Assembly (NCBI RefSeq): GCF_014196845.1 | Contig: NZ_JACIEM010000003.1 | Span: forward strand, 558,001 to 622,000 | DNA from: Aurantimonas endophytica | Lineage (GTDB): Bacteria; Pseudomonadota; Alphaproteobacteria; Rhizobiales; Rhizobiaceae | Direction of reading: 5' to 3' | DNA: 64,000 bases | In this document: piece by piece, positions 28,125-40,750 of the stretch | Position numbering within the stretch: position 1 is the stretch's first letter | Layout: the number at the start of each line of letters is the position of its first letter | The notes under the pieces: model-generated | What the model saw: the letters and a program-made list of their open reading frames with translations, nothing else | Databases searched by the model: none | What the model was told of the DNA's origin: nothing | Program-made: the position numbers and the translations under genes

Positions 28125-28684
28125 AACTCTCCCGGCTTCAGGAAACGGCCGTCCGGCATCGCATCGCCGGACGCGCCGGCCGGGTTGCCGAAGGGCACGG
28201 TCGCGGCGCCCGTCTCGGCCTCCCGGTCATGGGCGAGCGCCCAGTGCACCGTCGGAAACGCCAGATCGTCCCACGGGATGTCATTCCATTCGAACAGTTC
28301 GACGGCCAGGCTTTCGGGCCCCGCCGAGAAGTCCGGCACAGCCAGCCGCGCGCGGTAGATCAGCTGCACCTGGCTGATACGCGGCACCGAGTAGACCGCC
28401 AGCAGCCGCTCGATGTCGAGCATGGCCGTCGCCTCCTCCCGCGCCTCGCGCCTTGCGCCCTCCTCCGGCGTTTCGTTCAGTTCCAGATAGCCCGCCGGGA
28501 TCGTCCAGAAGCCGCGTCGCGGCTCGATCGCCCGGCGGCAGAGCAGGATCCGCCCCTCGTGCCGGACCACCGAGCCGACCACGATCTTCGGGTTCTCGTA
28601 GGCGACGAAGCCGCAATTGTCGCAGATCTTGCGCGGCAGGTCGTCGTCGGCAGGCGTGCGGAGCGAGAAGGATGGCTGGTTCAT
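28121..28684 (-). CDS. NUDIX hydrolase with N-terminal zinc-ribbon remnant
   Basis: A 187-residue protein. A CDNCGF motif (C21, C24) leads into ENPKIVVGSVV, as in NudC-like and related NUDIX proteins with a short zinc ribbon, though only one CXXC pair is present. The NUDIX box is intact: G65-X5-E71-X7-R79-E80-X2-E83-E84 (GYLELNETPEEGARREAREE). It should hydrolyse a nucleoside diphosphate linked to another group, possibly NADH-like or ADP-ribose, but the substrate is not decided by sequence. It lies 67 bp upstream of the ccmG end and shares strand with the ccm genes. Confidence 0.92.
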   Translation of the reverse strand: MNQPSFSLRTPADDDLPRKICDNCGFVAYENPKIVVGSVVRHEGRILLCRRAIEPRRGFWTIPAGYLELNETPEEGARREAREEATAMLDIERLLAVYSVPRISQVQLIYRARLAVPDFSAGPESLAVELFEWNDIPWDDLAFPTVHWALAHDREAETGAATVPFGNPAGASGDAMPDGRFLKPGEF

Positions 28685-28751
28685 GCCGCCAGAGATGGTC
28701 CTTGTTCGCCATCCGGGAATGGCCGCAGCTGGCCGCGGGTCAGGCGGCGCG

Positions 28752-29381
28752 TCAGCTCGTCGGGGCCTTGTTGCCGCCCGCGTCCCGGGCGAGCGCCCGT
28801 TCCAGTGCCGGCATCAGCCCGCCGGCCACCGCCTCGGGCGTGAACGGCCCGGTCTGCTTGAACAGGATCTCGCCGTCGGCAGCGACGAGGAAGCTTTCGG
28901 GCACGCCGTAGACGCCCCAGTCGATGGTCGTGGCGCCGGTCGGGTCGACGCCGATGGCCGCATAGGGGTTGCCGAGCGAGGCCAGGAAGCGCCGGGCATT
29001 TTCCGGCTTGTCCTTGTAGTTGATCGCGACGATCCGCAGCCGCGGGTCCTCCGCGAGGTCCATCAGCAGCGGGTGCTCCTCGCGGCAGGGGCCGCACCAG
29101 GAGGCGAAGACGTTGACCAGCACCGGCCTTCCGTCGCCGAAGCCGGAAAGATCGAGGCCGGGCATCGCCTGCCCGTTCGGGCCGGTCACGCCCTCGAGCG
29201 GCGGTAGCGTCGTCTCGGGCGCGGTCTTGCCGATCAGCACCGAAGGGATCTGCTGCGGGTCGTGGCCGGAGACCAGCTGGTAGAGGAACACCGCCGCGAG
29301 CCCGCCGAACAGCAGCAGCGGCAGGAGCACGAAGAAATTGCGGCGGCGCGGCCGCTCGCTCGGGACGGCGGGATCGGTCAC
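28752..29381 (-). CDS. ccmG: Thiol:disulfide interchange protein CcmG (DsbE)
   Basis: A membrane-anchored periplasmic thioredoxin that reduces apocytochrome c before heme attachment. The N-terminal anchor is residues 16-35 and the active site is WCGPC (C96, C99). The acidic/Pro region GVYGVPESFLV, with the conserved cis-Pro, is also typical. I chose the GTG at 29381 because it overlaps the ccmD stop as GTGA, with CGGAGAA upstream. 209 residues. Last gene of the ccmABCDG cluster. Confidence 0.95.
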   Translation of the reverse strand: MTDPAVPSERPRRRNFFVLLPLLLFGGLAAVFLYQLVSGHDPQQIPSVLIGKTAPETTLPPLEGVTGPNGQAMPGLDLSGFGDGRPVLVNVFASWCGPCREEHPLLMDLAEDPRLRIVAINYKDKPENARRFLASLGNPYAAIGVDPTGATTIDWGVYGVPESFLVAADGEILFKQTGPFTPEAVAGGLMPALERALARDAGGNKAPTS

Positions 29382-29557
29382 GACGGATTCTCCGGGCGCG
29401 CAGCGGACGAACGCCGGCGCACGCCCTTTTCCTCGAGCGCCGCGAGCGCCCGGCGCTGGGCCCGCGCGTCGAGGACGATCCACAGCGCCAGTCCTGCCAG
29501 GAGCAGCGCCGATATCCCGTAGGCCGAGGCGATGAAGCCGAAATAGTCGTTCTGCAT
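29378..29557 (-). CDS. ccmD: Heme exporter protein CcmD
   Basis: A 59-residue protein with one membrane segment (about residues 10-28, AYGISALLLAGLALWIVL) and a basic C-terminus with AQRRALAAL, typical of CcmD. It helps release holo-CcmE from the CcmABC complex. It starts 7 nt after ccmC ends and overlaps ccmG by 4 nt. Confidence 0.92.
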   Translation of the reverse strand: MQNDYFGFIASAYGISALLLAGLALWIVLDARAQRRALAALEEKGVRRRSSAARPENPS

Positions 29558-29564
29558 GGGAGCC

Positions 29565-30323
29565 TCAGCCGTCCGCGCGGCGGGCGGCGAGCCGCGAAAG
29601 GGCGGCAACGCGCCGGCGCAGCACCTCGCTGCGCATCGCCGTCAGGTGCAACGCGAAGAACAAGAGCGTGAAGCCGAGCGCCGACAAGAGCAGCGGCGTC
29701 AGGAACACGGCCGGCATCGCCGGCCCGTCGGCGCGGATGACGCTGGCCGACTGGTGCAGCGTGTTCCACCAGTCCACCGAGAACTTGATGATCGGGATGT
29801 TGACGAAGCCGACAAGGACGAGGATCGCCGCGGCCCTGGCGCTCTTGCCCGGATCGTCGAGCGCACGGGTCAGCGCGATCAGCCCGAGATACATCAGGAA
29901 CAGGACGAAGACCGAGGTCAGCCGGGCGTCCCACACCCACCAGGTGCCCCACATCGGCCGGCCCCAGATCGAGCCGGTGATCAGCGCCAGCGCCGTGAAC
30001 ACGGCGCCGATCGGCGCCGCCGCCTTGACCGCGACGTCGGCGAGCGGATGGCGCCAGACGAGCGTGCCGAGCGCCGACAGGCTCATCACCGTCCAGACCA
30101 TCATCGACAGCCATGCGAAGGGCACGTGGATGAACATGATCTGCACCGTGGCGCCCTGCTGGTAGTCCGGCGGGGCCATGAACCCAAGGGTGAGGCCGAC
30201 CGACAGCGCCGCCAGCGCCGCCGCGTAGAGCCACGGCTGCAGCCGGCCCGATAGTTCGAGGAACCGCGTCGGGTTGGCGAGGATGGTGAAGCGCGATGGC
30301 TTGGTGGCGGAAAGGTCGGTCAT
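29565..30323 (-). CDS. ccmC: Heme-handling protein CcmC
   Basis: A 252-residue, six-helix membrane protein that loads heme on CcmE. The signature tryptophan-rich motif WGTWWVWDARLTS is present, with periplasmic histidines in FIHVPFAW and TLHQSASVI as axial-ligand candidates. It follows ccmB by 79 bp. The length and topology fit the family. Confidence 0.97.
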   Translation of the reverse strand: MTDLSATKPSRFTILANPTRFLELSGRLQPWLYAAALAALSVGLTLGFMAPPDYQQGATVQIMFIHVPFAWLSMMVWTVMSLSALGTLVWRHPLADVAVKAAAPIGAVFTALALITGSIWGRPMWGTWWVWDARLTSVFVLFLMYLGLIALTRALDDPGKSARAAAILVLVGFVNIPIIKFSVDWWNTLHQSASVIRADGPAMPAVFLTPLLLSALGFTLLFFALHLTAMRSEVLRRRVAALSRLAARRADG

Positions 30324-30402
30324 GGCCTGAGTTTAGGATGGTTCGAACCTAGCCGTAAACAGCACGATTCCGGCCAAAGGAAGAACCGGCCGATCGTCGC
30401 GG

Positions 30403-31058
30403 TCAGTCTCCGCCCGCCTTGAGCGCTGCCGCCGCCGCAATCGGCCCCAGCGCCCCGAAGAACAGCGTCAGGGCAACGAGGATCAGGAAGGGCGACAGGA
30501 ACGGGTCGGGATCGTTGACCGCCCCATAGGTGGCCGAGACGCCGAAGATCAGCACCGGGATCGCCAGCGGCAGTACCAGCACGGACACCAGGAGCCCGCC
30601 GCGCGGCAGCGCCACCGCCACCGCCGCCCCGACGGCGCCGATGAAGGTGATGGCGGGCGTGCCGGCCAGCAGCGTCAGCGTGACCGCGCCGATCGCCACG
30701 GGCTCCAGCGCCAGGAACAGGCCGAGCGCCGGCGCCGCCAGCACCAGCGGCAGGCCGGAGGCCGCCCACAGCGCCAGGCACTTGCCCAGCACGACCAGCG
30801 GCATCGGCGTCGGGCCGGTGAGCATCAGGTCGAGCGTGCCGTCCTCGCGGTCGGCCTGGAACAGCCGGTCGAGGGTCAAAAGGGTCGACAGCAGCGCCCC
30901 GATCCAGAGGATCGCCGGCCCGATCCGCGACAGGAGGTTGAGGTCGGGTCCGACGCCGAACGGCACCGTCGCGACGACGGCGAGGAAGAAGATCACCGCC
31001 GTCATCGCCCCGCCGCCGCCGGAGACGGCGAGCTTCAGGTCGCGCCAGAACACCGCCG

Positions 31059-31062
<4 letters not shown>
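30403..31062 (-). CDS. ccmB: Heme exporter protein CcmB
   Basis: A 219-residue membrane protein with six hydrophobic segments, the permease partner of CcmA. Signatures include FWRDLKLAV, ILWIGALLSTLLTLDRLFQADREDGTLDL and LAGTPAITFIGAVGAAVAVALPRGG. The GTG at 31062 overlaps the ccmA stop as GTGA and is therefore chosen over a much longer open frame. Confidence 0.96.
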
Positions 31063-31757
<695 letters not shown>

Positions 31758-32110
31758 GCGGCGCCGCCGGTCGTTACGGTCTTTGCCCCCAGCCGCGGCC
31801 CCGTCGTGCCGTGCTTCACCGCCTTGGTCATCCGCCCTCGCATCCCCTCGCCACGGCGGCGCCGGCACAAATTCACCATCGCCGCGCGACACCCTTTATA
31901 GGCGTTACAAACTTCGTTATGAGGACGGCAACCACGCCAGCGACCGGAGTGGAATTTTTCAGCGCCGATCTCAAGGTTCCCGCCTGGCACCAGCGGAACC
32001 GGGGCGGACTAGCGGAAATGGTCGCACCCGCATCTTCGAGCGCTTCTCCGCTGCGCTCAAGGCCGTTCGCCCTTCGGACTCCATCCTGGTTCGAGAAGGA
32101 ACGAAGCCAC

Positions 32111-34867
<2,757 letters not shown>

Positions 34868-34877
34868 CCATGACGAC

Positions 34878-34940
34878 GGCGGCGCTCCCCGCGCCGCCAC
34901 GACGCCGCCGGTTCGCGCGACCGGCGGCGGGCTGCTTTCT
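34878..34940 (+). terminator. Tandem hairpins after acnA
   Basis: Two perfect stems follow the stop: GGCGGCGC/GCGCCGCC with a TCCCC loop (34878-34898), and CGCCGCCGGT/ACCGGCGGCG with a seven-base loop (34903-34929). The second is followed by GGCTGCTTTCTC, a weak T-rich tail. Confidence 0.65.
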
Positions 34941-35061
34941 CACCCGCAATTGACTGGAGGGTGTTCGCCTCCGCCGGTAGGTTCGCGTCCATGATGACAG
35001 CCGACGATACAGCCTTGCACCCGGACACGACACGGGCGAACCGGAACACGGCGGGGATCGC

Positions 35062-35850
35062 GTGAGCCGGATCGCCGGCGCGCGATTTGGCTTGCTGCTT
35101 CTGGCGATGCTGCTCGCTGGCGCGGCCGCCCGTCCGGCCGTTGCAGGCGAGGCGGTAATCAAGCAGGTGACGCACGTCGTCGAGATGTTCACCAGCCAGG
35201 GTTGCTCATCCTGCCCGCCGGCCGAGGAATTGCTGGCTAGGCTGGCCGAAGAACCAGGTATCCTCGCCCTCGCCTACCACGTCGACTACTGGGACTATAT
35301 CGGCTGGCGCGACACGTTCGGCTCGTCCGTCAACACCGATCGCCAACGCGCCTACGCCAAATCCTTCGAGACGACGACGATCTACACGCCGCAGGCGGTG
35401 GTGAACGGCAAGGCCGCCGTGGTCGGCTCGCACGAGGCCAAGCTACGCCGCCTGATCGGCAGCGACGCGCTGTCGAAGCGGAGCTCGGCGGCGAAGATCG
35501 ACCTGTCGGTCGTGGCGGACCGGCTGCACATCACGGCCAAGGGCGCGGCCGCCAGCCCCGGTGGCCAGACGCCTGTCCTGATGCTCGTCACCTTCGTCGA
35601 CGAGGCGCCCGTCGCCATCGAGCGCGGCGAGAACAGCGGCCAGACGCTGGCGAATACGCACGCCGTCAAGGATTGGCGGGTGCTCGGCATGTGGACCGGC
35701 GAGACGATGGAGATCGACCTGCCGCTGGTGACGCTGTTCGGGCCCGACACGAGCAAGGTCGGCTGCGCCGCCATCCTGCAGTCGGTCACCGCCGATGGCG
35801 CGCCCGGCCCGATCCTCGCCGCCGCCCAGCTGGAATTTCCGGCGGACTAG
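35062..35850 (+). CDS. DUF1223 thioredoxin-like exported protein
   Basis: A 262-residue protein with a signal peptide (residues 1-29, ending AVAG) and a thioredoxin-like domain with CSSC (C48, C51) in FTSQGCSSCPPAEELL. Other signatures: AYHVDYWDYIGWRDTFGS and YTPQAVVNG, as in DUF1223. Function is unknown; a redox role in the periplasm is plausible from the CXXC. Start GTG at 35062 with GGGG upstream. It follows acnA, a frequent neighbour in rhizobia. Confidence 0.92.
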   Translation: MSRIAGARFGLLLLAMLLAGAAARPAVAGEAVIKQVTHVVEMFTSQGCSSCPPAEELLARLAEEPGILALAYHVDYWDYIGWRDTFGSSVNTDRQRAYAKSFETTTIYTPQAVVNGKAAVVGSHEAKLRRLIGSDALSKRSSAAKIDLSVVADRLHITAKGAAASPGGQTPVLMLVTFVDEAPVAIERGENSGQTLANTHAVKDWRVLGMWTGETMEIDLPLVTLFGPDTSKVGCAAILQSVTADGAPGPILAAAQLEFPAD

Positions 35851-35952
35851 ATTCCGGGACATTGCAAGGGCAGGCCGGTTCGCGGCGAAGCACCGGGCTC
35901 GATGCTCGCTTTCGGTTGCATCGCTCGACCTGACCCCTATCTTGGTGGCACC

Positions 35953-36375
35953 ATGCGCGCCTTTCGGACGGCGCCGACAGATCGCACGAGGGGTGTCATC
36001 TTGCAGGATTTCGGGACGACCGGCGAACCAGCGGCAAATCTCGTTGCCTTCCCCGACAACCGTTCCAGAAGTCCCGTGGTCAGTTTCGACCGAGCCGAGC
36101 TGTCGCAGATCCTGCGGATCTATGGGCGGATGGTCTCCGCCGGCGAATGGCGCGACTACGCCATCGACATGCTGAAGGAACGCGCGGTGTTCTCGGTGTT
36201 CCGCCGCACCAGCGAGATGCCCCTCTACCGGATCGAGAAGAACCCAAAGCTCGCCCGCAAGCAGGGCGCCTACCAGGTCGTCGCGGCGGGCGGTCTGATC
36301 ATGAAGCGCGGCCATGATCTGGCCAACGTGCTGCAGGTGTTCGACAAGGCGCTGGCGCTCGCCGACAAGGCCTGA
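35953..36375 (+). CDS. DUF2794 family protein
   Basis: A 140-residue soluble protein with the conserved block VSFDRAELSQILRIYGRMVSAGEWRDYAIDML, RTSEMPLYRIEKNPKLARKQGAYQV and the end GLIMKRGHDLANVL. I recognise this as DUF2794, a family largely limited to alphaproteobacteria and of unknown function. The start is not certain: the ATG at 35953 is chosen, with an alternative GTC/TTG region further in. It follows the DUF1223 gene by 102 bp. Confidence 0.88.
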   Translation: MRAFRTAPTDRTRGVILQDFGTTGEPAANLVAFPDNRSRSPVVSFDRAELSQILRIYGRMVSAGEWRDYAIDMLKERAVFSVFRRTSEMPLYRIEKNPKLARKQGAYQVVAAGGLIMKRGHDLANVLQVFDKALALADKA

Positions 36376-36388
36376 GCCGGCGCATGCC

Positions 36389-36952
36389 TCATCCGCCGTA
36401 GAGCGTCCCCGGAAACACCGTCTCGTCCGGCAGCGACGTGTTGCCGTCCCCGAGCTGCATCTGCATCAGCACGGTGTCGATCCAGCGGCCAAACTTGAAG
36501 CCCGATCCCTCGAACGTCCCGATCATGCGGAAGCCGGCTCTGCGGTGCACGCGGATCGAGGCCTCGTTGTCGGCCCCGCCGATCACCGCGACCATCTGGC
36601 GAAAGCCGCTCTCGCTGCAGAGCTCGACGAGCCTCGTCAGCAGGTCGCGGCCGATGCCGCGGCCCCTGGCTTCCGGCGCCAGATAGATCGAATCCTCCAC
36701 CGACCAGCGATAGGCGGGTCGGTGCCGGAAGGCACTCGCATAGGCGTAGCCGAGCACCGTGTCGTGGTGGTCCTCGGCGACGATGAAGGGATAGCCGACG
36801 CCGGTGATCGCGGCGAAGCGGGCGCGCATCTCGGCAAGGTCGGGTGGCACCAGCTCGTAGGTGGCGGTGCCGTTCAGTACGGCCTCCTCGTAGATGTCGC
36901 GAAAGGCCGGGACATCCTCGGGGCGGGCGGGGCGGATCGTATGGGCACTCAT
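36389..36952 (-). CDS. GNAT acetyltransferase, phosphinothricin/methionine sulfoximine type
   Basis: A 187-residue GNAT protein of the Pat/MnaT group: IRPARPEDVPAFRDIYEEAV, then RPAYRWSVEDSIYLAPEARGRGIG with the acetyl-CoA loop, and VAVIGGADNEASIRVHRRAGF. Such enzymes N-acetylate small amines such as methionine sulfoximine or phosphinothricin. The ATG at 36952 is chosen; upstream in-frame ATGs at 36964 and 37063 add residues unlike the family. It converges with the DUF2794 gene. Confidence 0.9.
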   Translation of the reverse strand: MSAHTIRPARPEDVPAFRDIYEEAVLNGTATYELVPPDLAEMRARFAAITGVGYPFIVAEDHHDTVLGYAYASAFRHRPAYRWSVEDSIYLAPEARGRGIGRDLLTRLVELCSESGFRQMVAVIGGADNEASIRVHRRAGFRMIGTFEGSGFKFGRWIDTVLMQMQLGDGNTSLPDETVFPGTLYGG

Positions 36953-37065
36953 GGGCAACTGCATCGAATGAGGGTCTGCCGGCCTCGCGGACACGCGAAG
37001 CGGCGGCTGGGCGCCGGGTCGGTTCATCCGGCCGGTTACCGATCTTGCAGAAGACGCGGCCAAAG

Positions 37066-37093
37066 AAAAGGGCGGCCCGAGGGCCGCCCTTTT
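37066..37093 (-). terminator. Intrinsic terminator of the Bax-inhibitor gene
   Basis: AAAAGGGCGGCCC and GGGCCGCCCTTTT form a 13-bp stem around a two-base GA loop. On the minus strand it lies 22 nt after the Bax-inhibitor stop and ends in TTTTCTTT. Confidence 0.85.
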
Positions 37094-37115
37094 CCGTCAG
37101 TCTCTGGCGTGAAGC

Positions 37116-37886
37116 CTATTCGCGGTTGCCGAACAGCTGCAGCATGAAGAGGAACATGTTCAGGAAGTCGAGATAGAGGCGCAGGGCGCCCATCACGGCC
37201 TTGCGGCCCATGACGGCCGAGCCGTCGCCCTCGTAGTACATTTCCTTGATCTGCTGGGTGTCGTAGGCGGTGAGGCCCGCGAACACCAGGACACCGATCG
37301 CCGAGATGGCGAAGGTCAGCGCCGGCGAGGCCAGGAAGATGTTCACCACCATGGCGATGACCAGGCCGATCACGCCCATGAACAGGAACGAACCCCAGGC
37401 GGAGATGTCCCGCTTGGTGGTGTAGCCCCAGAGCGACAGCGCGCCGAACGAAGCGGCCGTGATGAAGAACACCTGGGTGATCGACTCCTGCGTATAGACG
37501 AGGAAGATCGTCGCCAGCGACAGGCCGACCATCGTGGCGTAGATCCAGAAGGTCGTCTGGGCTGCCGCGACGCTCATCTTGTGGACGCGGAACGACAGGA
37601 AGAACACCATCGCCAGCGGCGCCAGCATCAGCACCCACTTCAGCGGCGAGACGAACACCGTGTAGCCGAGATCCGTCAGATAGAGGTCCGGCCGCACCTG
37701 GTAGGCGGTCGGCTCGACCGTGACGGAAAGCGAATAGAGGAGATAGGCGGCAACGCCCGTCATGGCGAGGCCGGCTGCCATCAGGTTGTACACCTTCAGC
37801 ATGTAGGTGCGGAGGCCCTGGTCGATGTCCGCCCTAGCACCGGCCGCGGGTACGGTCCGTACCCCGGGATTCCGATAGTCAGCCAT
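37116..37886 (-). CDS. Bax inhibitor-1/YccA family membrane protein
   Basis: A 256-residue protein with seven hydrophobic segments and the TMBIM signature: TYMLKVYNLMAAGLAMTG, FGALSLWGYTTKRDISAWGSFLFMG and the terminal GALRLYLDFLNMFLFMLQLFG. Bacterial relatives (BsYetJ) are pH-dependent calcium leak channels; others act near FtsH. Single gene with its own terminator. Confidence 0.95.
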   Translation of the reverse strand: MADYRNPGVRTVPAAGARADIDQGLRTYMLKVYNLMAAGLAMTGVAAYLLYSLSVTVEPTAYQVRPDLYLTDLGYTVFVSPLKWVLMLAPLAMVFFLSFRVHKMSVAAAQTTFWIYATMVGLSLATIFLVYTQESITQVFFITAASFGALSLWGYTTKRDISAWGSFLFMGVIGLVIAMVVNIFLASPALTFAISAIGVLVFAGLTAYDTQQIKEMYYEGDGSAVMGRKAVMGALRLYLDFLNMFLFMLQLFGNRE

Positions 37887-38155
37887 TTCTTAGCATTCCT
37901 TTTCTGCGTGTCCCGTCCGGTGTCCACCGCTCAAGCCCGAGGCCTGCAACGACGAGGCGCCGCTGGCGGGACGCCCAGCGATCCTGAGGATAATATGCGG
38001 ATCGGCGTGCTTTTGCACAAGTCGCCGACATCGCACTGCCGCGAAATAGAGCCGGATCGGGATTAATTCTGCGTTATCTGCCGCAGTCTTTCGTCCGCCC
38101 GAGCCGATCTACTAATCAAGACTTATCATGTGCCGCACGGCCGCGCCCTGTCGCC

Positions 38156-40750
38156 TCAGAGATTGCGCAGCACCGGCGCCGCCTTCTGGCCGAGGATGCG
38201 CCACGTGCCCGCGAGGCCGAAACCGACGGTGAGCACCAGCGAGACCACCAGCGTCGTCAGCGCCACGGTCCAGTCGAACACGTAAGGCAGCTGCATGATG
38301 CGCGCGACCACGAACCACGCCGCGAGCGCCCCCGCCGCAATGGCGAACACGCCGGTGGCAAGGCCCAGCAGCAGGTATTCGGTGGCGAAGGCGCGGATCA
38401 GCGTCATCCGCGTCGCCCCCAGCGTCTTCAGCACCACCGCGTCGTGGACGCGTCCGCGATTGCCGGCGGCAAGCGCCCCCGACAGCACCAGCACCGAGGC
38501 GACGAGCGCCACGGCGGCTGCGACGCGGATCGCCAGAGCCAGCTGGGCGATGAGGCCGTTGACCGCATCCAGCGCCTCCTTGACCCGTACGCTGGTGACA
38601 GCGGGAAACGCGTTGGTGACACCGTTGAGCACGGTCTTCTCGGCCGCCTCGCCGCCTTCGGGAATGGTCAGTGTCGCCAGCCAGGAATGCGGCGCGCCGG
38701 CAAAGGCGTTGGGCGAAAACACCATGACGAAGTTGATCGACAGCGACTCCCATTCGACGCTGCGGAAATTGGCGATCCGGGCGGTGATGCTGCGCCCGAG
38801 GACGTTGACGGTCAGCGTGTCGCCGACGGACAGGCCGAGTTCGCCGCCCTCCTCTGCCGAGAAGGAGACCAGCGGCTCGCCCTCGTAGTCCTCCGGCCAC
38901 CATTCGCCGTCGGAGATCGTCGAGTTCTCCGGCAGCGTCGGCGCATAGGTGATGCCGCGATCGCCGCGCAGCACCCAGCCGCCTTCCGGTGGGATCTCCA
39001 TCGTCGCCACGTCCTGGTCGTTGAGCCGGGTGATGCGGCCGCGCAGCATTGGCGCCGCGTCGAGCGTCGAGCCCGGAGCCAGCGTCTCGATCGTCTCGCG
39101 AAAGGCATCGACCTCGCCGTTCTGGATGTCGACGAAGAAGAAGTCCGGCGCCCGCGATGCCATGCCGGTGCCGATCTCCTGGCGCAGATCGTAGTCGATG
39201 GTTGCAAGGGTCACCAGCAGCGTCAGGCCGAGCCCCAGCGACAGGACCACCGAGCCGGTCAGCGAGCCCGGCCGGTGGATGTTGCCGAGCGCCAGCCGCA
39301 GCGGCGTCGAGCGCACGCGCGGCGCGCGTGCCGCCAGCCACTCGATGCCGAGGGCGACGAAGCGCAGGATCAGGAAAGCCGCGGCCGTGCCGATCAGGAA
39401 GACCAGCGCGACCTGCTTGTCGCCCGCCATGACAAGCGCCAGGACGCCGATCAGCGCGGCGAGGCCAAGCGCAACGGCAAGATAGCTCCAGCGCATGCGG
39501 GTGAAGCCGGCGGTGCCCGCCTCGCGGAACAGCGCCGTCGCGGCGACGTAGCGGGTGCGCCCCAGCGGCAGAAGCGCGAAGGCCAATGCCGTCAGTGCAC
39601 CGAACAGCGCCGCCAGCGCCAGGTCCATCGGATAGACCGAAGCGCTCGCCGCGACCGGGACGACGGCTTCCAGGAACCGCGCCGTGACGAAGGGCGCGAT
39701 CGCCCCGAGCAGCAGTCCAATGACGATGCCGAGCGCCGCCAGCGTCATGATCTGGATGAGATAGACCGCAACGACGAAATTGCCGCCCGCGCCGAGGCTC
39801 TTGAAGGTCGCGATCACCGGCCGCTTGGAGTCGAGATAGGCGTTGACGGCATTGGCGACGCCTACCCCGCCGACGATCAGCGCGGTCAGACCGACCAGCG
39901 TCAGGAACTGCGAGAAGCGCTCGATATTGCGCTGCAGGGAGGGCGCGGCCTCGGCGGAGGTGCGGATGCTGAAGCCTGCGTCGGGATATCGCGCGTTGGC
40001 TTCTTCCATCACCGCCTCGGCGTCGCCGGCACGGTCCGGGGCGAGCCGCACCTTGTACTGGTACTCGACGAGGCTGCCCGGCTGCACCAGGCCGCTTGCC
40101 GCGAGCCCGTCCAGCGACAGCATCAGCCGCGGCGCGAAATTGAAGCCGTCGGACAGGACATCGGGCTCCCGATCAAGGATGCCGCGCAGTTCGATATCGG
40201 CATTGCCGAGCCGCACGATGGCGCCCGGCTCGATGCCGAGGCGGTCGAACAGTTCCGGCGCGGCGATGGCACCGAAGCGGCCGTCCTGTTCGCCGAGCAG
40301 CGAGTCCAGCGGCGCATCGGGCGTCGTGTCCAGCGAGCCGTAGAGCGGATAGGCGCCGTCGACGGCCTTCACCTCGGTCAGCGACTGGTCGCTGCCGTCG
40401 GTCAGCCGCACCATCGAGCGAAGGTCCGCGGACCGGGCCACCGCGCCCAGCCCCTCGAGATATTCGGCCTCCTGCGGCGTCACTTCCCTCTGGGTCAGCT
40501 CGAATCGCAGATCGCCGCCGAGGATCGTGCGACCCTGCTCGGCGATCCCCGTGGTCATCATCGTCGCAACGGAATTGACCGCCGCGATCGCCGCGACGCC
40601 GAGCGTGATGCAGGCGAGGAAGATGTAGAAGCCCGACAGGCCACCGCGCATCTCGCGCAGGGCGAAACGGAAGGCCAGCGCGAGGCGGCCGCGCCGGCCG
40701 ACCGGCTCCGGCCGCACCCGGGCAGCCGATGCCATGTCCACCGCCGTCAT
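38156..40750 (-). CDS. ABC transporter permease, FtsX/YbbP type
   Basis: An 864-residue permease with about ten membrane helices arranged as two FtsX-like units (LTALIVGGVGVANAVNAYLDSKRPVIATFKSLGAG, and LVASVLVLSGALAAGNRGRVHDAVVLKTLGATR) separated by extracytoplasmic domains. This is the YbbP/MacB-like mechanotransmission type, not a bulk transporter. Its start overlaps the ATPase stop as ATGA. With the divergent tesA homologue it forms the conserved YbbA-YbbP-TesA module, thought to deal with lipids or hydrophobic compounds. Confidence 0.94.
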   Translation of the reverse strand: MTAVDMASAARVRPEPVGRRGRLALAFRFALREMRGGLSGFYIFLACITLGVAAIAAVNSVATMMTTGIAEQGRTILGGDLRFELTQREVTPQEAEYLEGLGAVARSADLRSMVRLTDGSDQSLTEVKAVDGAYPLYGSLDTTPDAPLDSLLGEQDGRFGAIAAPELFDRLGIEPGAIVRLGNADIELRGILDREPDVLSDGFNFAPRLMLSLDGLAASGLVQPGSLVEYQYKVRLAPDRAGDAEAVMEEANARYPDAGFSIRTSAEAAPSLQRNIERFSQFLTLVGLTALIVGGVGVANAVNAYLDSKRPVIATFKSLGAGGNFVVAVYLIQIMTLAALGIVIGLLLGAIAPFVTARFLEAVVPVAASASVYPMDLALAALFGALTALAFALLPLGRTRYVAATALFREAGTAGFTRMRWSYLAVALGLAALIGVLALVMAGDKQVALVFLIGTAAAFLILRFVALGIEWLAARAPRVRSTPLRLALGNIHRPGSLTGSVVLSLGLGLTLLVTLATIDYDLRQEIGTGMASRAPDFFFVDIQNGEVDAFRETIETLAPGSTLDAAPMLRGRITRLNDQDVATMEIPPEGGWVLRGDRGITYAPTLPENSTISDGEWWPEDYEGEPLVSFSAEEGGELGLSVGDTLTVNVLGRSITARIANFRSVEWESLSINFVMVFSPNAFAGAPHSWLATLTIPEGGEAAEKTVLNGVTNAFPAVTSVRVKEALDAVNGLIAQLALAIRVAAAVALVASVLVLSGALAAGNRGRVHDAVVLKTLGATRMTLIRAFATEYLLLGLATGVFAIAAGALAAWFVVARIMQLPYVFDWTVALTTLVVSLVLTVGFGLAGTWRILGQKAAPVLRNL

